Shown here: piece by piece, positions 9,113 through 17,396 of the stretch
Position numbering within the stretch: position 1 is the first letter of the stretch
Layout: the number at the start of each line of letters is the position of its first letter
DNA from: JAMXLO01 sp963819855
GTDB lineage: Bacteria > Pseudomonadota > Alphaproteobacteria > Acetobacterales > Acetobacteraceae
Direction of reading: 5' to 3'
DNA: 64,000 bases
NCBI GenBank assembly: GCA_963819855.1
Contig: CAWFYC010000022.1
Location: forward strand, 1-64,000
Notes under the pieces: generated by a model
What the model was told of the DNA's origin: nothing
The model's database searches: none
The model's input: the letters and a program-made list of their open reading frames with translations, nothing else
Position numbers and translations under genes: made by a program

Positions 9113-9960
9113 TCAAAAACTCAGCGACGCCGGAACCTGCTCGCGCGAGACGCCGAACTTCGCCAGCCCATCCAGCAGCCATTCGCGGATCTGCCCGGTG
9201 CCACGGTTGAAGTCGATCCACGCGTTGACGACATCGGCGAAGCGCGTGTCCGGCTCACGCTGCATCGCGAGGCAACTCGGCAGCGCGACCAGCGGGTCGG
9301 TCAGCAGATGATAGCTGCCGAGGTTCGGGTTCTTGCCGATCGCGGCAAGCCCGAGGATCGCCGCCAGGATGTGCGACGTCGGCACGGCCCGACGACATTG
9401 CCAGCGTGCAATCGTCTCGCGACTTGTAGCCGGTGAGTTGCGCCTTCGGACAGTAGCGCTTCGCCACCACCTCATGCAGCGAGCCGATATCGTACACGAT
9501 GCGGATGTCAGGCTTGTTGATGTCCTCCCACGTATTCGGCTCCAGTCCCTTGCGAGCGACGCAGCCGATGGGATGGATGATGGCGGCGTGGGAGAAACCC
9601 GATCGACAGCGCGCGCTGCGGCGTGGGGTTCAGCGCGAACGCGAGATCGACCTTGTTGGACTGCAGATCGAGCACCGAATTGCCGTAGGTGGACTCGACG
9701 TACGCCAACTGGGCGTCGAACACCTTGGCGATGTCCTTCGCCATGTCGATGCAGGCGCCGCTCCATTCGCCGCTGGCAAGGTCCTTCTGGAAGTACGGCA
9801 ACTCACCGGGGAGTGCCGCGATGCGCAGCGTCTTGGTGCGGCGGATGCGATCGAAGGTAGTCTCGTTGCCCGATTGCGCATGGGCGGAGCCGATCATGGC
9901 GGCGGCCGGTAACAGCGCGGCCGCGCCGGCCATCGCCCGGCGGCCGAGTTTGGTGGTCAT
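9113..9960 (-). pseudogene. Amino acid ABC transporter substrate-binding protein, two frameshifts
   Basis: Three pieces in successive frames spell a type-3 periplasmic solute-binding protein. The first, from ATG 9960, has a signal peptide (GRRAMAGAAALLPAAAMIGSAHAQ) and the core FDRIRRTKTLRIA ... SGACIDMAKDIAKVFDAQ, and continues to ALSIGF near 9595. A +1 base there moves it into the frame reading MYDIGSLHEVV ... TGYKSRDDCTLAM. A second +1 near 9385 moves it into HILAAILGLAAIGKNPNLG to the C-terminus. Repaired, it would be about 280 residues. It precedes the permease gene at 8429-9094. Either the importer has lost its receptor or the sequence has two errors. Confidence 0.75.
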
Positions 9961-10302
9961 GGTTGGTGTCTCCCAGTGTAAGGCAGGCCGATCCTGAATC
10001 CGATAAGCCGGACACACAATCCCTGTGCCATAAAACACGCCAGGGGAGCCGGCATCGCCTTCAGGGTAATCGGGTGAACGGCCAGAGCCACTGAAGAGCA
10101 GTGGCAGTGCTGAGATCGTCCAGGACATTGCCAGGAGGGCAAAACGATGCCTATCGTTCACAAAAGACCGTGAAGGCGGATGGTTACCTGGGAAATGTCA
10201 ACTTGGGTGCAAGCGATGGTTGCACCAGGCACAGGACTTTACCTGGTTCTTTCTACGGCGCGATTCTTGCGTCGTCCTTTCTCGAAAATAGCGGGGGGAA
10301 AA
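9961..10302. other. Intergenic region of 342 bp
   Basis: This spacer separates the divergent binding-protein gene and the PEP-CTERM gene, so it should contain both promoters. I see no convincing sigma-70 or sigma-54 element and no conserved open frame. The last bases (GGGGGGAAAA) are the ribosome site of the PEP-CTERM gene. Confidence 0.5.
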
Positions 10303-11091
10303 ATGCCAGCTCCATATAGTCGCGCCCGGATGCGGACACCACGTTCCGCCGCCGCTGTCATCGCGCTCGGCATCGCCGTCGCCCCCTGGGCGTCCCGCGC
10401 AGCCGTGTTCACGGCGAGCGGCACGGTATTCAATGACCTCAATGGAGATCATTCCTCGGATGGCGGCACAGACCCCGGGATAGCGGGGTGGACAGTCGAT
10501 CTGTTGGACAACATGAACACCGTCGTGGCGACGACCACTACCGGCGTAACAGGCAACTACCAGTTTCAATTGCTGGACCTGGGATCCTTCACTGTAAAAG
10601 CAATACTCCCCTCAGGTTGGATCGGAACCCTGCCTGCCGGTGGCTCCTACGCAATCTCTACGACGCAAGACTTTACCGGCCTGGATTTTGGAAACTTCGG
10701 GCTCGTTTCAGTATCCGGCTCTATCTATGACGACGTGAATGGCAGCGGGAGCGCTAATCCTGGTGAACCCGGATTGGCGGGCCGAACTGCCGAAGTCCTT
10801 GACAGCGGCAATAACCTCGTCGCCTCCGCGATCAGCGATGCGTCAGGCAACTACAGCGTCAACGACGTCGGGCCGGGTGCGTTCACGTTGCACGTCCTGC
10901 CGCTGCCCGGCGAGACGATTACGCAGCCAACGTCGCCAGACTTCTACAGCTTCACCAGCTCTTCCGGCGTGAATGTTGTCGGTGGCATCTTCGGCCTGAC
11001 TGGCGTTACGCCGGCCCCGGAGCCGATGTCCCTGTCCGTCTTCGGCATCGCAATGCTCGGCCTCGGTGCGGTGCGCCGGTTGCGCCGCTGA
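10303..11091 (+). CDS. PEP-CTERM sorting-domain protein with two SdrD B-like repeats
   Basis: This is a 262-residue exported protein. After a signal peptide (about residues 10-34, ending SRAAVF) come two related beta-sandwich repeats beginning SGTVFNDLNGDHSSDGG and SGSIYDDVNGSGSANPGE, each followed by a GNYQF or GNYSV strand, as in SdrD B / Cna-B-like modules. The C-terminus is a PEP-CTERM tail: PEP, a hydrophobic helix, and an RRLRR end. Family knowledge says such tails are processed by an exosortase and go with exopolysaccharide export; no exosortase is in this window. The ATG at 10303 is preferred for its G-rich ribosome site; an ATG nine codons later is also possible. Confidence 0.85.
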   Translation: MPAPYSRARMRTPRSAAAVIALGIAVAPWASRAAVFTASGTVFNDLNGDHSSDGGTDPGIAGWTVDLLDNMNTVVATTTTGVTGNYQFQLLDLGSFTVKAILPSGWIGTLPAGGSYAISTTQDFTGLDFGNFGLVSVSGSIYDDVNGSGSANPGEPGLAGRTAEVLDSGNNLVASAISDASGNYSVNDVGPGAFTLHVLPLPGETITQPTSPDFYSFTSSSGVNVVGGIFGLTGVTPAPEPMSLSVFGIAMLGLGAVRRLRR

Positions 11092-11444
11092 GATGTCGCG
11101 CAGCAATTCCTAGGTGGCACGAACTGCGCTTCGGTCAGGTCGCGCACGGCTAGCGGCAGTTTCGGTGATAGGTTGTCGTGGCAGGACGGCTGCCACGGCA
11201 GGCTCCCGACCGTCCCCACGCCTGCTACGCCGCGCGGGAGTGCGCCGGCTGGTATCCTTTTTAGCTCACCCCACGCGGCACGACGCGTTGTCCTTTGCGT
11301 CCGGCACGGGATGCCCAACACGAACAGAAGTTCGGCCATCTCGAGCCGGGGGACGGCGCGGTGTCGATCAAAGAACCGAAGTGGTCGCTTGCCGCTACCA
11401 TTGCCAACGGTGACAATGGACGCGATCAACCCAGGAGCCACCGC
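11092..11444. other. Intergenic region of 353 bp
   Basis: This lies between the PEP-CTERM gene and the cupin gene on the plus strand. Short open frames run through it, but their composition is arginine- and glycine-rich and unlike a protein. I see no RNA gene, terminator with a T-run or clear promoter. Confidence 0.4.
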
Positions 11445-11897
11445 ATGTCCATTCCCGCAGCGATGACCGCCGGCGTTTCGCAGCGAGGCAGCAGCGTGGA
11501 CGGGATCGTCTGGCATATCCTGGGCCAGACCTACACGCCGCTGCACGTGACCGAGAGCAGCTTTTCGTGGCACGCGCTGCTGCCGCCCGGCACCTTCGTG
11601 CCGCCGCACATCCATCCGACGCAGGACGAGTTCATCTACATCTTCGACGGACGTTTCGATCTGGTGCTCGACGGCCAGGCCGCCAACGCCTCGGCCGGTG
11701 ACCTGATCCGTCTGCCGCGCGGCATCCCGCACGGGCTGTTCAACCACAGCCAGGCGAACATCACCTGCCTGTTCTGGGTGTCGCCGACGCGCGGGCTGTG
11801 GGACCTGTTCCAGGCGATCGACAACGTTCCGGATCCAGCCGAGGTGGTGCGCCTCGCCGGCCTCCACGAAGTGAATTTCCTGCCGCCGCCGGGCTGA
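11445..11897 (+). CDS. Cupin domain protein
   Basis: This 150-residue single-domain cupin is probably a metal-binding enzyme or sensor in the cytosol. The first cupin motif is visible as PPHIHPTQDEFIYIFDG, with two histidines and a glutamate for metal binding. The second motif is GDLIRLPRGIPHGLFN, with the fourth ligand histidine. The ATG at 11445 is preceded by AGGAG seven bases away. It converges with a broken FAD monooxygenase whose stop codon abuts its own. The substrate is unknown. Confidence 0.85.
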   Translation: MSIPAAMTAGVSQRGSSVDGIVWHILGQTYTPLHVTESSFSWHALLPPGTFVPPHIHPTQDEFIYIFDGRFDLVLDGQAANASAGDLIRLPRGIPHGLFNHSQANITCLFWVSPTRGLWDLFQAIDNVPDPAEVVRLAGLHEVNFLPPPG

Positions 11898-13146
11898 TCA
11901 GCGCCTGGCGTTGACCTGTTCCCGCGCAAATCCCGCCATCGAGGCATAACCCCGCACGATCGCCTCACGCTCGGCGTGCGACGCCACGGCCTCGACGTCG
12001 GCGAAGCCGTCCGGCGCGCGTTCTTCCAGCACGTCGATCACCCGTTCCGGGCCGCCCTTGCGGTTGTTCAGCACGATCTCCGCGGTCATCGGCCGACGCT
12101 CGGCATCGTACGCTGCGAGCGCCTCGGCCACGCTGTTGCCCGCCAGATGCCGCGCCAGCGCACGCGCATCCAGCACCGCCTGGCTCGCGCCGTTGGATCC
12201 CACCGGATACATCGGATGCGCCGCGTCGCCCAGCAGCGTGGCGCGGCCGAACGACCAGCGCGGCAGCGGGTCGCGATCGCACATCGGATATTCGTAGAAC
12301 GTCCCCGATGCACGGATCAGCGCCAGCGGATCGACGAAATCGAGCCGAAACCGATCGCGCACGAATGGCTCCACCTCGTCCAATTGGCCGGGACGGTTCC
12401 AGTCCTCGCCTCGCGGTGGCTGGCCGGTGCCGTCGCCGATCCGCGCCATCACCGCCCAGTTGGTCAGCCGTCGCTCCGGTGTGGCGGGATCCGCATGGAT
12501 CGGATAGAAAACGAATTTCTGGCCCATGCCGCCGGCGATCACCATGGTGCGGCCATCGACAAACACCGGCCAGTCGGCGGCACCTCGCCACAGCATCATG
12601 CCGTTCCACACCGGCGAACCTTCGTCCGGATAGAACATCGCACGCACCGTAGAGTGAATGCCGTCCGCGCCCACCAGCACGTCGCCGCCGGCCTCGACTT
12701 CATCGCCCGCCTCGCGCCGCTCGAACCGCGCCATGATACCGGCACTGCGTTCCACCAACGAAACCAGCCGGCAACCGGTGCGCACGGCGTCCGCGCCGAG
12801 CCGGTCGCGCACCGCCTCCAGCAGCACACCATGCAGTTTGCCACGATGAATCGAGAACTGCGGCGCGTCGAAGCCGGCATCGGTTCCGCGCAGCTCGCGC
12901 CACACCACCTGGCCGAAGCGGTTGGCGTAGATCAGCTCGCGCGTGCGGATGCCGGCCCGGTCGAGCGCCGGCAGCAGGCCGAGCGCGCGCCAGCTCCTTG
13001 ATCGCGTGCGGCAGCGTGTTGATGCCGACGCCGAGTTCGCGCAGCTCGCGCACCTGCTCGAACACGGTGCACTCGATGCCGACCGCGTGCAGCGACAGCG
13101 CCGTCGCCAGCCCGCCGATTCCACCCCCCACGATCAGCACACGCAT
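11898..13146 (-). pseudogene. FAD-dependent monooxygenase (salicylate hydroxylase-like), frameshifted
   Basis: Two overlapping frames make one flavoprotein hydroxylase of about 415 residues that would hydroxylate an aromatic or similar substrate with NAD(P)H and oxygen. From ATG 13146 the first frame gives the FAD-binding VGGGIGGLATAL and runs to INTLPHAIKEL. One extra base in a GC run near 12985 then moves the sequence to the frame reading LGLLPALDRAGIRTREL and onward. That frame carries the DG motif VLVGADGIHSTVRA and the GD motif LLGDAAHPMYPVG. The C-terminus is intact. The break may be real or a sequencing error. It is one of five frameshifted genes in the window. Confidence 0.75.
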
Positions 13147-13326
13147 CGCGCTGTCTCCGGTCAGTGGCGAAGCATGGCGGTGTACGGCGAGCCGGATCAA
13201 GTCGGGCCGCGACAGTCGGGCCGCGCTGGCGCAAAACCATGAACCATGAGGTCACGGCGGCATGCTGATCGATTGCGAATTGACGGGCTCCGAGTGAGCC
13301 GATTTTCGCGGGCGTACGGCGGCCTG

Positions 13327-13653
13327 TCAGCCGAGATCGGCAGCCAGGAAGGCGAAGCGCGCACAGATCAGGCCGAGTACAACCGTGACGCAGATCGCAA
13401 TGAACAGATCGCGCGTGGAAAGCAGCCGGCGCACCGGTACGGCCGCCGCGATCGGCACCACCAGCGAACCGACGCTGACCACCAGGCCGAACTCCGACCA
13501 GGCATAGACCCACATCATGAACCCGACGATCATCGCGATGAACACGGGGAAGATGGCGGCGACCAGCCACATGTCGTTCGGCAGTTGCGCGGCGCCCAGG
13601 ATCACGAAGCCGAACAGCGCGATCGAAACGAAATACAGCAGCTCCGCCAGCAT
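13327..13653 (-). CDS. Small integral membrane protein
   Basis: This 108-residue protein is mostly hydrophobic, with about four predicted membrane helices (residues 2-22, 29-49, 54-74 and 84-105) separated by short polar turns. I do not recognise the family. Its start is 7 bp from the stop of the aspartate dehydrogenase gene on the same strand, so it is probably the last gene of a mobA - aspartate dehydrogenase - membrane protein transcript. No catalytic motif is visible. Confidence 0.65.
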   Translation of the reverse strand: MLAELLYFVSIALFGFVILGAAQLPNDMWLVAAIFPVFIAMIVGFMMWVYAWSEFGLVVSVGSLVVPIAAAVPVRRLLSTRDLFIAICVTVVLGLICARFAFLAADLG

Positions 13654-13660
13654 GCGCGCG

Positions 13661-14464
13661 CTACGTGCCGACCTTCAGCGTCGCCACCAGCCCGCGCAGA
13701 CAGGCCAGCATCGAAAGCGCCGTGATCTGCCCGGTGCGAGGGTTCTCCGCACTCGGCACGTTCTCGATCGTCATGGTGAAGCGTGCTGCCTCGGCTTCCA
13801 CGCGGATCGTGTGGGTGTTGCGGTCGATACCGGGATCCGCCCAGATCTCGACGCGGGTGAGCATCGGGCCGATGCCGGCCAGCGCCAGTGCCGCCGCGAC
13901 ATTGACGTTGGCGGGAAACCCGGCGGCGGCATCGAGGGCGTTGCCTTCGAACACGCGCCTGGGTGCTTTGAGACCGCTCACGTCGATACCGTGCTGCACC
14001 AGATAGGGCGCCCCCTCGAGCCCACGTGGCGGTTTGCGGCTCTCGATGGTGACGCTGTCCACCCGTCCCTCCGCGGCGGCGCGCACCGCGTCGAGGCCGA
14101 GCAGCGCGCCGGTCGGCACCACGATGCGCGCGCCGGTCTCCTGCGCGCGGCGCACCAGATGCATGCGCGGCAGCAGCGCGCCCACCGAGGCCGGAACGAA
14201 GATGCGGCCGGCCTCGATGGCGGCGGAGGCGATCTGCTCGAACACCGCGGCGGGCGCGGCTTCCACCACGATGTCGGCCTCCGCCAGGCCGTCCAGCGTT
14301 ACCAGGCGCGGCGACGAACGGAAGCCGCGCAGATTGGCATCGGCCTTGGCATGATCACGCGCCGCCACGGCGATCAGCCGCAGCCCGTCCACGCCGGCAT
14401 CCAGCGAACGCGCCAGCTTCAGGCCGATTGCTCCCAGGCCGCCGATCGCGACCGTCTTCGTCAT
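13661..14464 (-). CDS. nadX: Aspartate dehydrogenase
   Basis: This 267-residue NAD(P)-dependent enzyme makes iminoaspartate/oxaloacetate from L-aspartate and is often used in NAD biosynthesis in place of NadB. The Rossmann motif VAIGGLGAIGLKLAR is at residues 5-19. The conserved VVEAA and VPTGALLGLDAV segments and the N-terminal part of the catalytic domain (NVNVAAALALAGIG) follow, and the length matches the family. Its ATG overlaps the stop of the MobA-like gene by 4 bp (ATGA), which indicates translational coupling. An ORF extending 24 codons further upstream is rejected because of that overlap. Confidence 0.85.
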   Translation of the reverse strand: MTKTVAIGGLGAIGLKLARSLDAGVDGLRLIAVAARDHAKADANLRGFRSSPRLVTLDGLAEADIVVEAAPAAVFEQIASAAIEAGRIFVPASVGALLPRMHLVRRAQETGARIVVPTGALLGLDAVRAAAEGRVDSVTIESRKPPRGLEGAPYLVQHGIDVSGLKAPRRVFEGNALDAAAGFPANVNVAAALALAGIGPMLTRVEIWADPGIDRNTHTIRVEAEAARFTMTIENVPSAENPRTGQITALSMLACLRGLVATLKVGT

Positions 14465-15054
14465 GGCATTCTCTCCGCGATGGCGCGTGCCGCAACCAGG
14501 TCGTCCGGCGTGTTGACGTTGAGGAAGGGGTCCCATTTCGCAACAGCAAAATCAACCCGGCGCATGCCAATGCCGGCGGCGAAGCGGGCGATGTCGCGGC
14601 GTCCCGGCGTCGACAGCAGTTCGCGTAACTCTCCGCGGCAGGCGACCGGCCACAGCGCGACCAGGTGGTGCGCCCGGCCATTGCTCGCCGCACAGGCGGG
14701 GGGCGGTGCGAGCGCGACGGCGAGGCCGGGTGGGACGAACGGTGTGTCGCCGGGCACCGTCAGCAGTGCATCGGCACCAAGAGTTGCTGCCCAATCGAGA
14801 CCGACCAGCACACCGGCGAGCGGACCCTCGCCACGGAACTGTCCGTCCGGCAGGACCGGCAATTCGAAGTCGGCAAACCGGCCCGGATCGCCGTTGGCGC
14901 TGACGGCAATGGCATGTCCATCCGATCGGAGGCATGTGATCACCCGCGCCAGCATCGGCACGCCGCCGACGTCCAGGAACGGCTTGTCCTGGCCGCCCAA
15001 GCGCCTCGCGCTGCCACCGGCGAGTACCAAAGCAACAACTTTGACCGGCATCAT
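14461..15054 (-). CDS. mobA: MobA-like molybdenum cofactor guanylyltransferase
   Basis: This 197-residue cytosolic nucleotidyltransferase would add GMP to molybdopterin. The nucleotide-binding loop LVLAGGSARRLGGQDKPFLDVGG is in the family position. The PDG and VPGDTPFVPPGL segments follow, and the C-terminus NVNTPDDLVAARA is typical of MobA. The start is the first of two adjacent ATGs; no strong ribosome site is visible. It couples to aspartate dehydrogenase, an unusual partner, so another nucleotidyl substrate remains possible. The IS1595-family element is inserted 75 bp upstream, within its probable promoter region. Confidence 0.8.
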   Translation of the reverse strand: MMPVKVVALVLAGGSARRLGGQDKPFLDVGGVPMLARVITCLRSDGHAIAVSANGDPGRFADFELPVLPDGQFRGEGPLAGVLVGLDWAATLGADALLTVPGDTPFVPPGLAVALAPPPACAASNGRAHHLVALWPVACRGELRELLSTPGRRDIARFAAGIGMRRVDFAVAKWDPFLNVNTPDDLVAARAIAERMP

Positions 15055-15120
15055 GCGCGATATATTGCCACGATAAGCGGCCACAGCGGACAATTCGTAA
15101 ACCTCATCTCAACCAAAGAA

Positions 15121-15128
15121 TATTGCTT
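15121..15128 (+). repeat. Left 8 bp target-site duplication
   Basis: TATTGCTT directly precedes the left end of the IS element and is repeated at 16161-16168 directly after its right end. An 8 bp duplication is the known hallmark of IS1595-family insertion. Confidence 0.9.
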
Positions 15129-16160
15129 CCTGATTACGCACTTCCCTCAGTCACGAAACACCTGGTAGCAGGGCATGAATTCCGTGTTGTTTCATGAGGT
15201 TGTGTCAGTGGCTCGTAATGTCGTGCAGTTCCAGAAAGGTCTCAGCGAACCCGCGTTCGAACAGCAGTACGGCACCGAGGAGCAATGCCGGGCGATCGTC
15301 ATCGCGTCACGCTGGCCACATGGCTTTGAGTGCCCGGTATGCGGTGGCAGGCAGTACTGCGTGGTGACAACCCGCGATCTGTATCAGTGCGCCAAGTGCC
15401 GCCGGCAGACGTCGCCGATCGCCGGGACGATCTTTGCATCGACCCATCTGCCGCTGCGGCTATGGTTTCGGGCGATCTATCACCTGACGCAGACCAAACA
15501 GGGCATCTCCAGCATCGAACTGGGTCGTCGCCTTGGGGTGACGCAGACCACCGCCTGGAAGATCAAACACAAGCTGAAGCAGGTCATGCTTGAGCGTGAT
15601 GCGACGAAGCATCTGAGCGGCAGGATCGAGATCGACGATGCCTATCTCGGCGGCGAACGCTCAGGCGGAAAGCGAGGCCGCGGGGCGCCTGGCAAGACGC
15701 CGTTCGTCGCCGCGGTCGAGACCACCGACGAGGGAAAGCCGGTTCGCCTGAAGCTGCGCCGTGTCACCAGCTTCTGTGCAGCCTCGATCGCGGGGTTCGC
15801 CAAGCGCAGCCTCGATCCAGACTGCTCCGTCGTCAGCGATGGCCTTCAGTGTTTCGCCAGCGTCGCCGATGCCGGGTGCGCGCATCAGGTCGTCAAGACC
15901 GGGTCGGGACCAAAGGCGGCTCGGACGCCAGCCTTCAAATGGGTCAACACCGCGCTGGGCAACATCAAGGCCGCCATCACAGGAACCTACCGTGCCATCA
16001 GCAGCAAGCATGTCCCGCGCTACCTCGCCGAATTCGAATACCGCTTCAACCGACGATACGATCTGGCCGCCATGATCCCGCGCCTCACTTGGGCCGCCGT
16101 CCGAACCACCCCTATGCCCTATCGGCTCCTGAAATTGGCTGAGGGTTATGCGTAATCAGG
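15129..16160 (+). mobile_element. Complete IS1595-family insertion sequence
   Basis: This 1032 bp element has imperfect terminal inverted repeats. The left end reads CCTGATTACGCACTTCCCTC and the complement of the right end reads CCTGATTACGCATAACCCTC, so 17 of the first 20 bases match. An identical 8 bp TATTGCTT flanks it on both sides. One transposase gene fills it. The element looks intact and recent. Without it, the target reads straight through from the mobA upstream region to the DNA at 16169, so it interrupted an intergenic region rather than an obvious gene. Confidence 0.93.
15175..16155 (+). CDS. IS1595-family transposase (ISXO2-like)
   Basis: This 326-residue transposase has an N-terminal zinc ribbon (CPVC ... 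CAKC, about residues 55-78), a helix-turn-helix-like segment (SSIELGRRLGVTQTTAWKIKHKL, about 111-133) and an ISXO2-type DDE domain. The first aspartates are in RIEIDDAYLGG, the second in VVSDGLQCF, and the C-terminal region ends YLAEFEYRFNRRYDL, a hallmark of the family. It shows no frameshift and is of normal length, so it could be active. Its stop lies inside the right inverted repeat. Confidence 0.93.
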   Translation: MNSVLFHEVVSVARNVVQFQKGLSEPAFEQQYGTEEQCRAIVIASRWPHGFECPVCGGRQYCVVTTRDLYQCAKCRRQTSPIAGTIFASTHLPLRLWFRAIYHLTQTKQGISSIELGRRLGVTQTTAWKIKHKLKQVMLERDATKHLSGRIEIDDAYLGGERSGGKRGRGAPGKTPFVAAVETTDEGKPVRLKLRRVTSFCAASIAGFAKRSLDPDCSVVSDGLQCFASVADAGCAHQVVKTGSGPKAARTPAFKWVNTALGNIKAAITGTYRAISSKHVPRYLAEFEYRFNRRYDLAAMIPRLTWAAVRTTPMPYRLLKLAEGYA

Positions 16161-16168
16161 TATTGCTT
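16161..16168 (+). repeat. Right 8 bp target-site duplication
   Basis: TATTGCTT follows the right end of the IS element and matches the left copy exactly, marking the insertion point. Confidence 0.9.
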
Positions 16169-16321
16169 TACCGGACCGCGAAATCCATGTAGGCGGCGCG
16201 CATGCTGCAGATGCGACTTCTGACGTTCGAGACGCACGCTCGCACTGCTGCACCCATCAGCAGCGGTGTCGAGGAGGAGTCTGTGCGGCTGCCGACGGAC
16301 ATCTAGTTCCGGCATCAATAC

Positions 16322-16354
16322 GGGCCCCTCGGATCGTTGGGCGGGGGCCCTTTT
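16322..16354 (+). terminator. Rho-independent terminator
   Basis: The stem GGGCCCC pairs with GGGGCCC across a short loop and is followed by TTTT on the plus strand. It would end plus-strand transcription arriving from the transposase side, and it lies 46 bp before the cyclase start. Confidence 0.7.
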
Positions 16355-16399
16355 CTCAGTCACCTCCGTCCATGTCACCTCTCGCCAGAGAGCTGTGTC

Positions 16400-17095
16400 A
16401 TGCGTGTCGTCGTGCAGAGTCCATTCGCCGAGCAACCGGCAGTAAAATCCGACCGAGGAATCCAGCAGCCAGGTCAGCATCAGCCGGACCTGCGGCTGGT
16501 CAGCGCCGCGAGCCGCGGCAGGCTCGAGTTTCGCCGCACGCGGCTGGCGGCCATAGTCGCCGTCGATACGGTCGACTACACACGGCACATGGCCAGCGAC
16601 GAGGCCGGCACACACGCGCGTTGCGCAGCCGTGAGCCGCACAGTCGTGCAGCCAGGGCTGGCAAGACACGGTGCGCGGATCATCAAGCACACCGGCGACG
16701 GTTTCCTGGCTGAATTCTCGAGCGCCACCCTGGCGGTGTGGTTTGCGGTGAAGTTCCAGGACGCCGTTCGCGCGCGGAATGCCCGCCGGGCACGCGATAG
16801 ACGTCTCGAATTCCGCGTCGGCATAAACCTGGGTGACGTGATCGTCGAGGCGCACGACGTGTTCGGCCACAGCGTCAATATCGCGTCGCGACTGGAATCG
16901 GCCGCCAGGCCAGGCGGCGTGCTGGTTTCGCACGCGGTGTTCGTCTCGGTCCGGGATCCGCGCCTGTCGTTCGAGGATGCCGGCGACCTGTCGCTGAAGA
17001 ACATCGAGGAACCGGTGCGCGTCTTTCACGCCAGGCTGTCCGCAGCGACGAAATCACGCCGCTCGACGAACGGGCCACGATCGACGGCCGCCTGA
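16400..17095 (+). CDS. Class III adenylate/guanylate cyclase domain protein
   Basis: This 231-residue protein is essentially one class III nucleotide cyclase catalytic domain with about 55 preceding residues and no membrane helix. The first metal aspartate is in AIVAVDTVDYTRHM. The second lies in HTGDGFLAEF. The segment FRVGINLGDVIVEAHDVFGHSVNIASRLE is the usual nucleotide-binding region. The likely product is cAMP; the residues that choose ATP over GTP are not clear to me. I chose the ATG at 16400 because the open frame upstream crosses the terminator. It is monocistronic, with tRNA-His on the opposite strand after it. Confidence 0.8.
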   Translation: MRVVVQSPFAEQPAVKSDRGIQQPGQHQPDLRLVSAASRGRLEFRRTRLAAIVAVDTVDYTRHMASDEAGTHARCAAVSRTVVQPGLARHGARIIKHTGDGFLAEFSSATLAVWFAVKFQDAVRARNARRARDRRLEFRVGINLGDVIVEAHDVFGHSVNIASRLESAARPGGVLVSHAVFVSVRDPRLSFEDAGDLSLKNIEEPVRVFHARLSAATKSRRSTNGPRSTAA

Positions 17096-17106
17096 TCGAA
17101 GGGGGA

Positions 17107-17183
17107 TGGGGCGAACAACGGGACTCGAACCCGTGGCATCCAGGACCACAACCTGGCGCTCTACCAACTGAGCTATGTCCGCC
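17107..17183 (-). tRNA. tRNA-His (GTG)
   Basis: The minus strand folds as a complete tRNA: acceptor GCGGACA/TGTTCGC, D arm AGCTCAGTTGGTAGAGC, anticodon stem CCAGG/CCTGG with loop TTGTGGT (anticodon GTG, histidine), and T arm ACGGGTTCGAGTCCCGT. The extra G at position -1, C73 and the 3' CCA are all encoded, as expected for bacterial tRNA-His. Confidence 0.95.
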
Positions 17184-17251
17184 ATCCGAGGGGCCGCGTT
17201 TAGGCCCTTCACCCGGCCATCGTCAACGCCGTGGAAACCGGTCGGCAGTCT

Positions 17252-17396
17252 GAAAGCAAGAATAACACGGATTACACGGATTTATGCACGGATTACACGG
17301 AAAGGGATTTTGTTTGCTTCGCGCGAAGCGCCATTTAATCTCGATCCGTGTAATCCGTGTGCCTTAATCCGTGTAATCCGTGTTATTCTTGCTTTT
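17252..17396. repeat. Inverted repeat of ACGGATTACACGG units
   Basis: Two arms of about 48 bp (17252-17300 and 17346-17396) each hold two tandem units of the form CACGGATTACACGG plus the flank AGCAAGAATAA, in opposite orientation, around a spacer with TTCGCGCGAAGCG at its centre. The right arm reaches the stop codon of the aminotransferase. It is AT-richer than its surroundings and would form a long hairpin. This is a common type of intergenic repeat, not a CRISPR array. Confidence 0.85.

Noticed and set aside
17252..17396. CRISPR array
   Set aside because: Only four short units in two opposite arms, no equal spacers and no cas genes.
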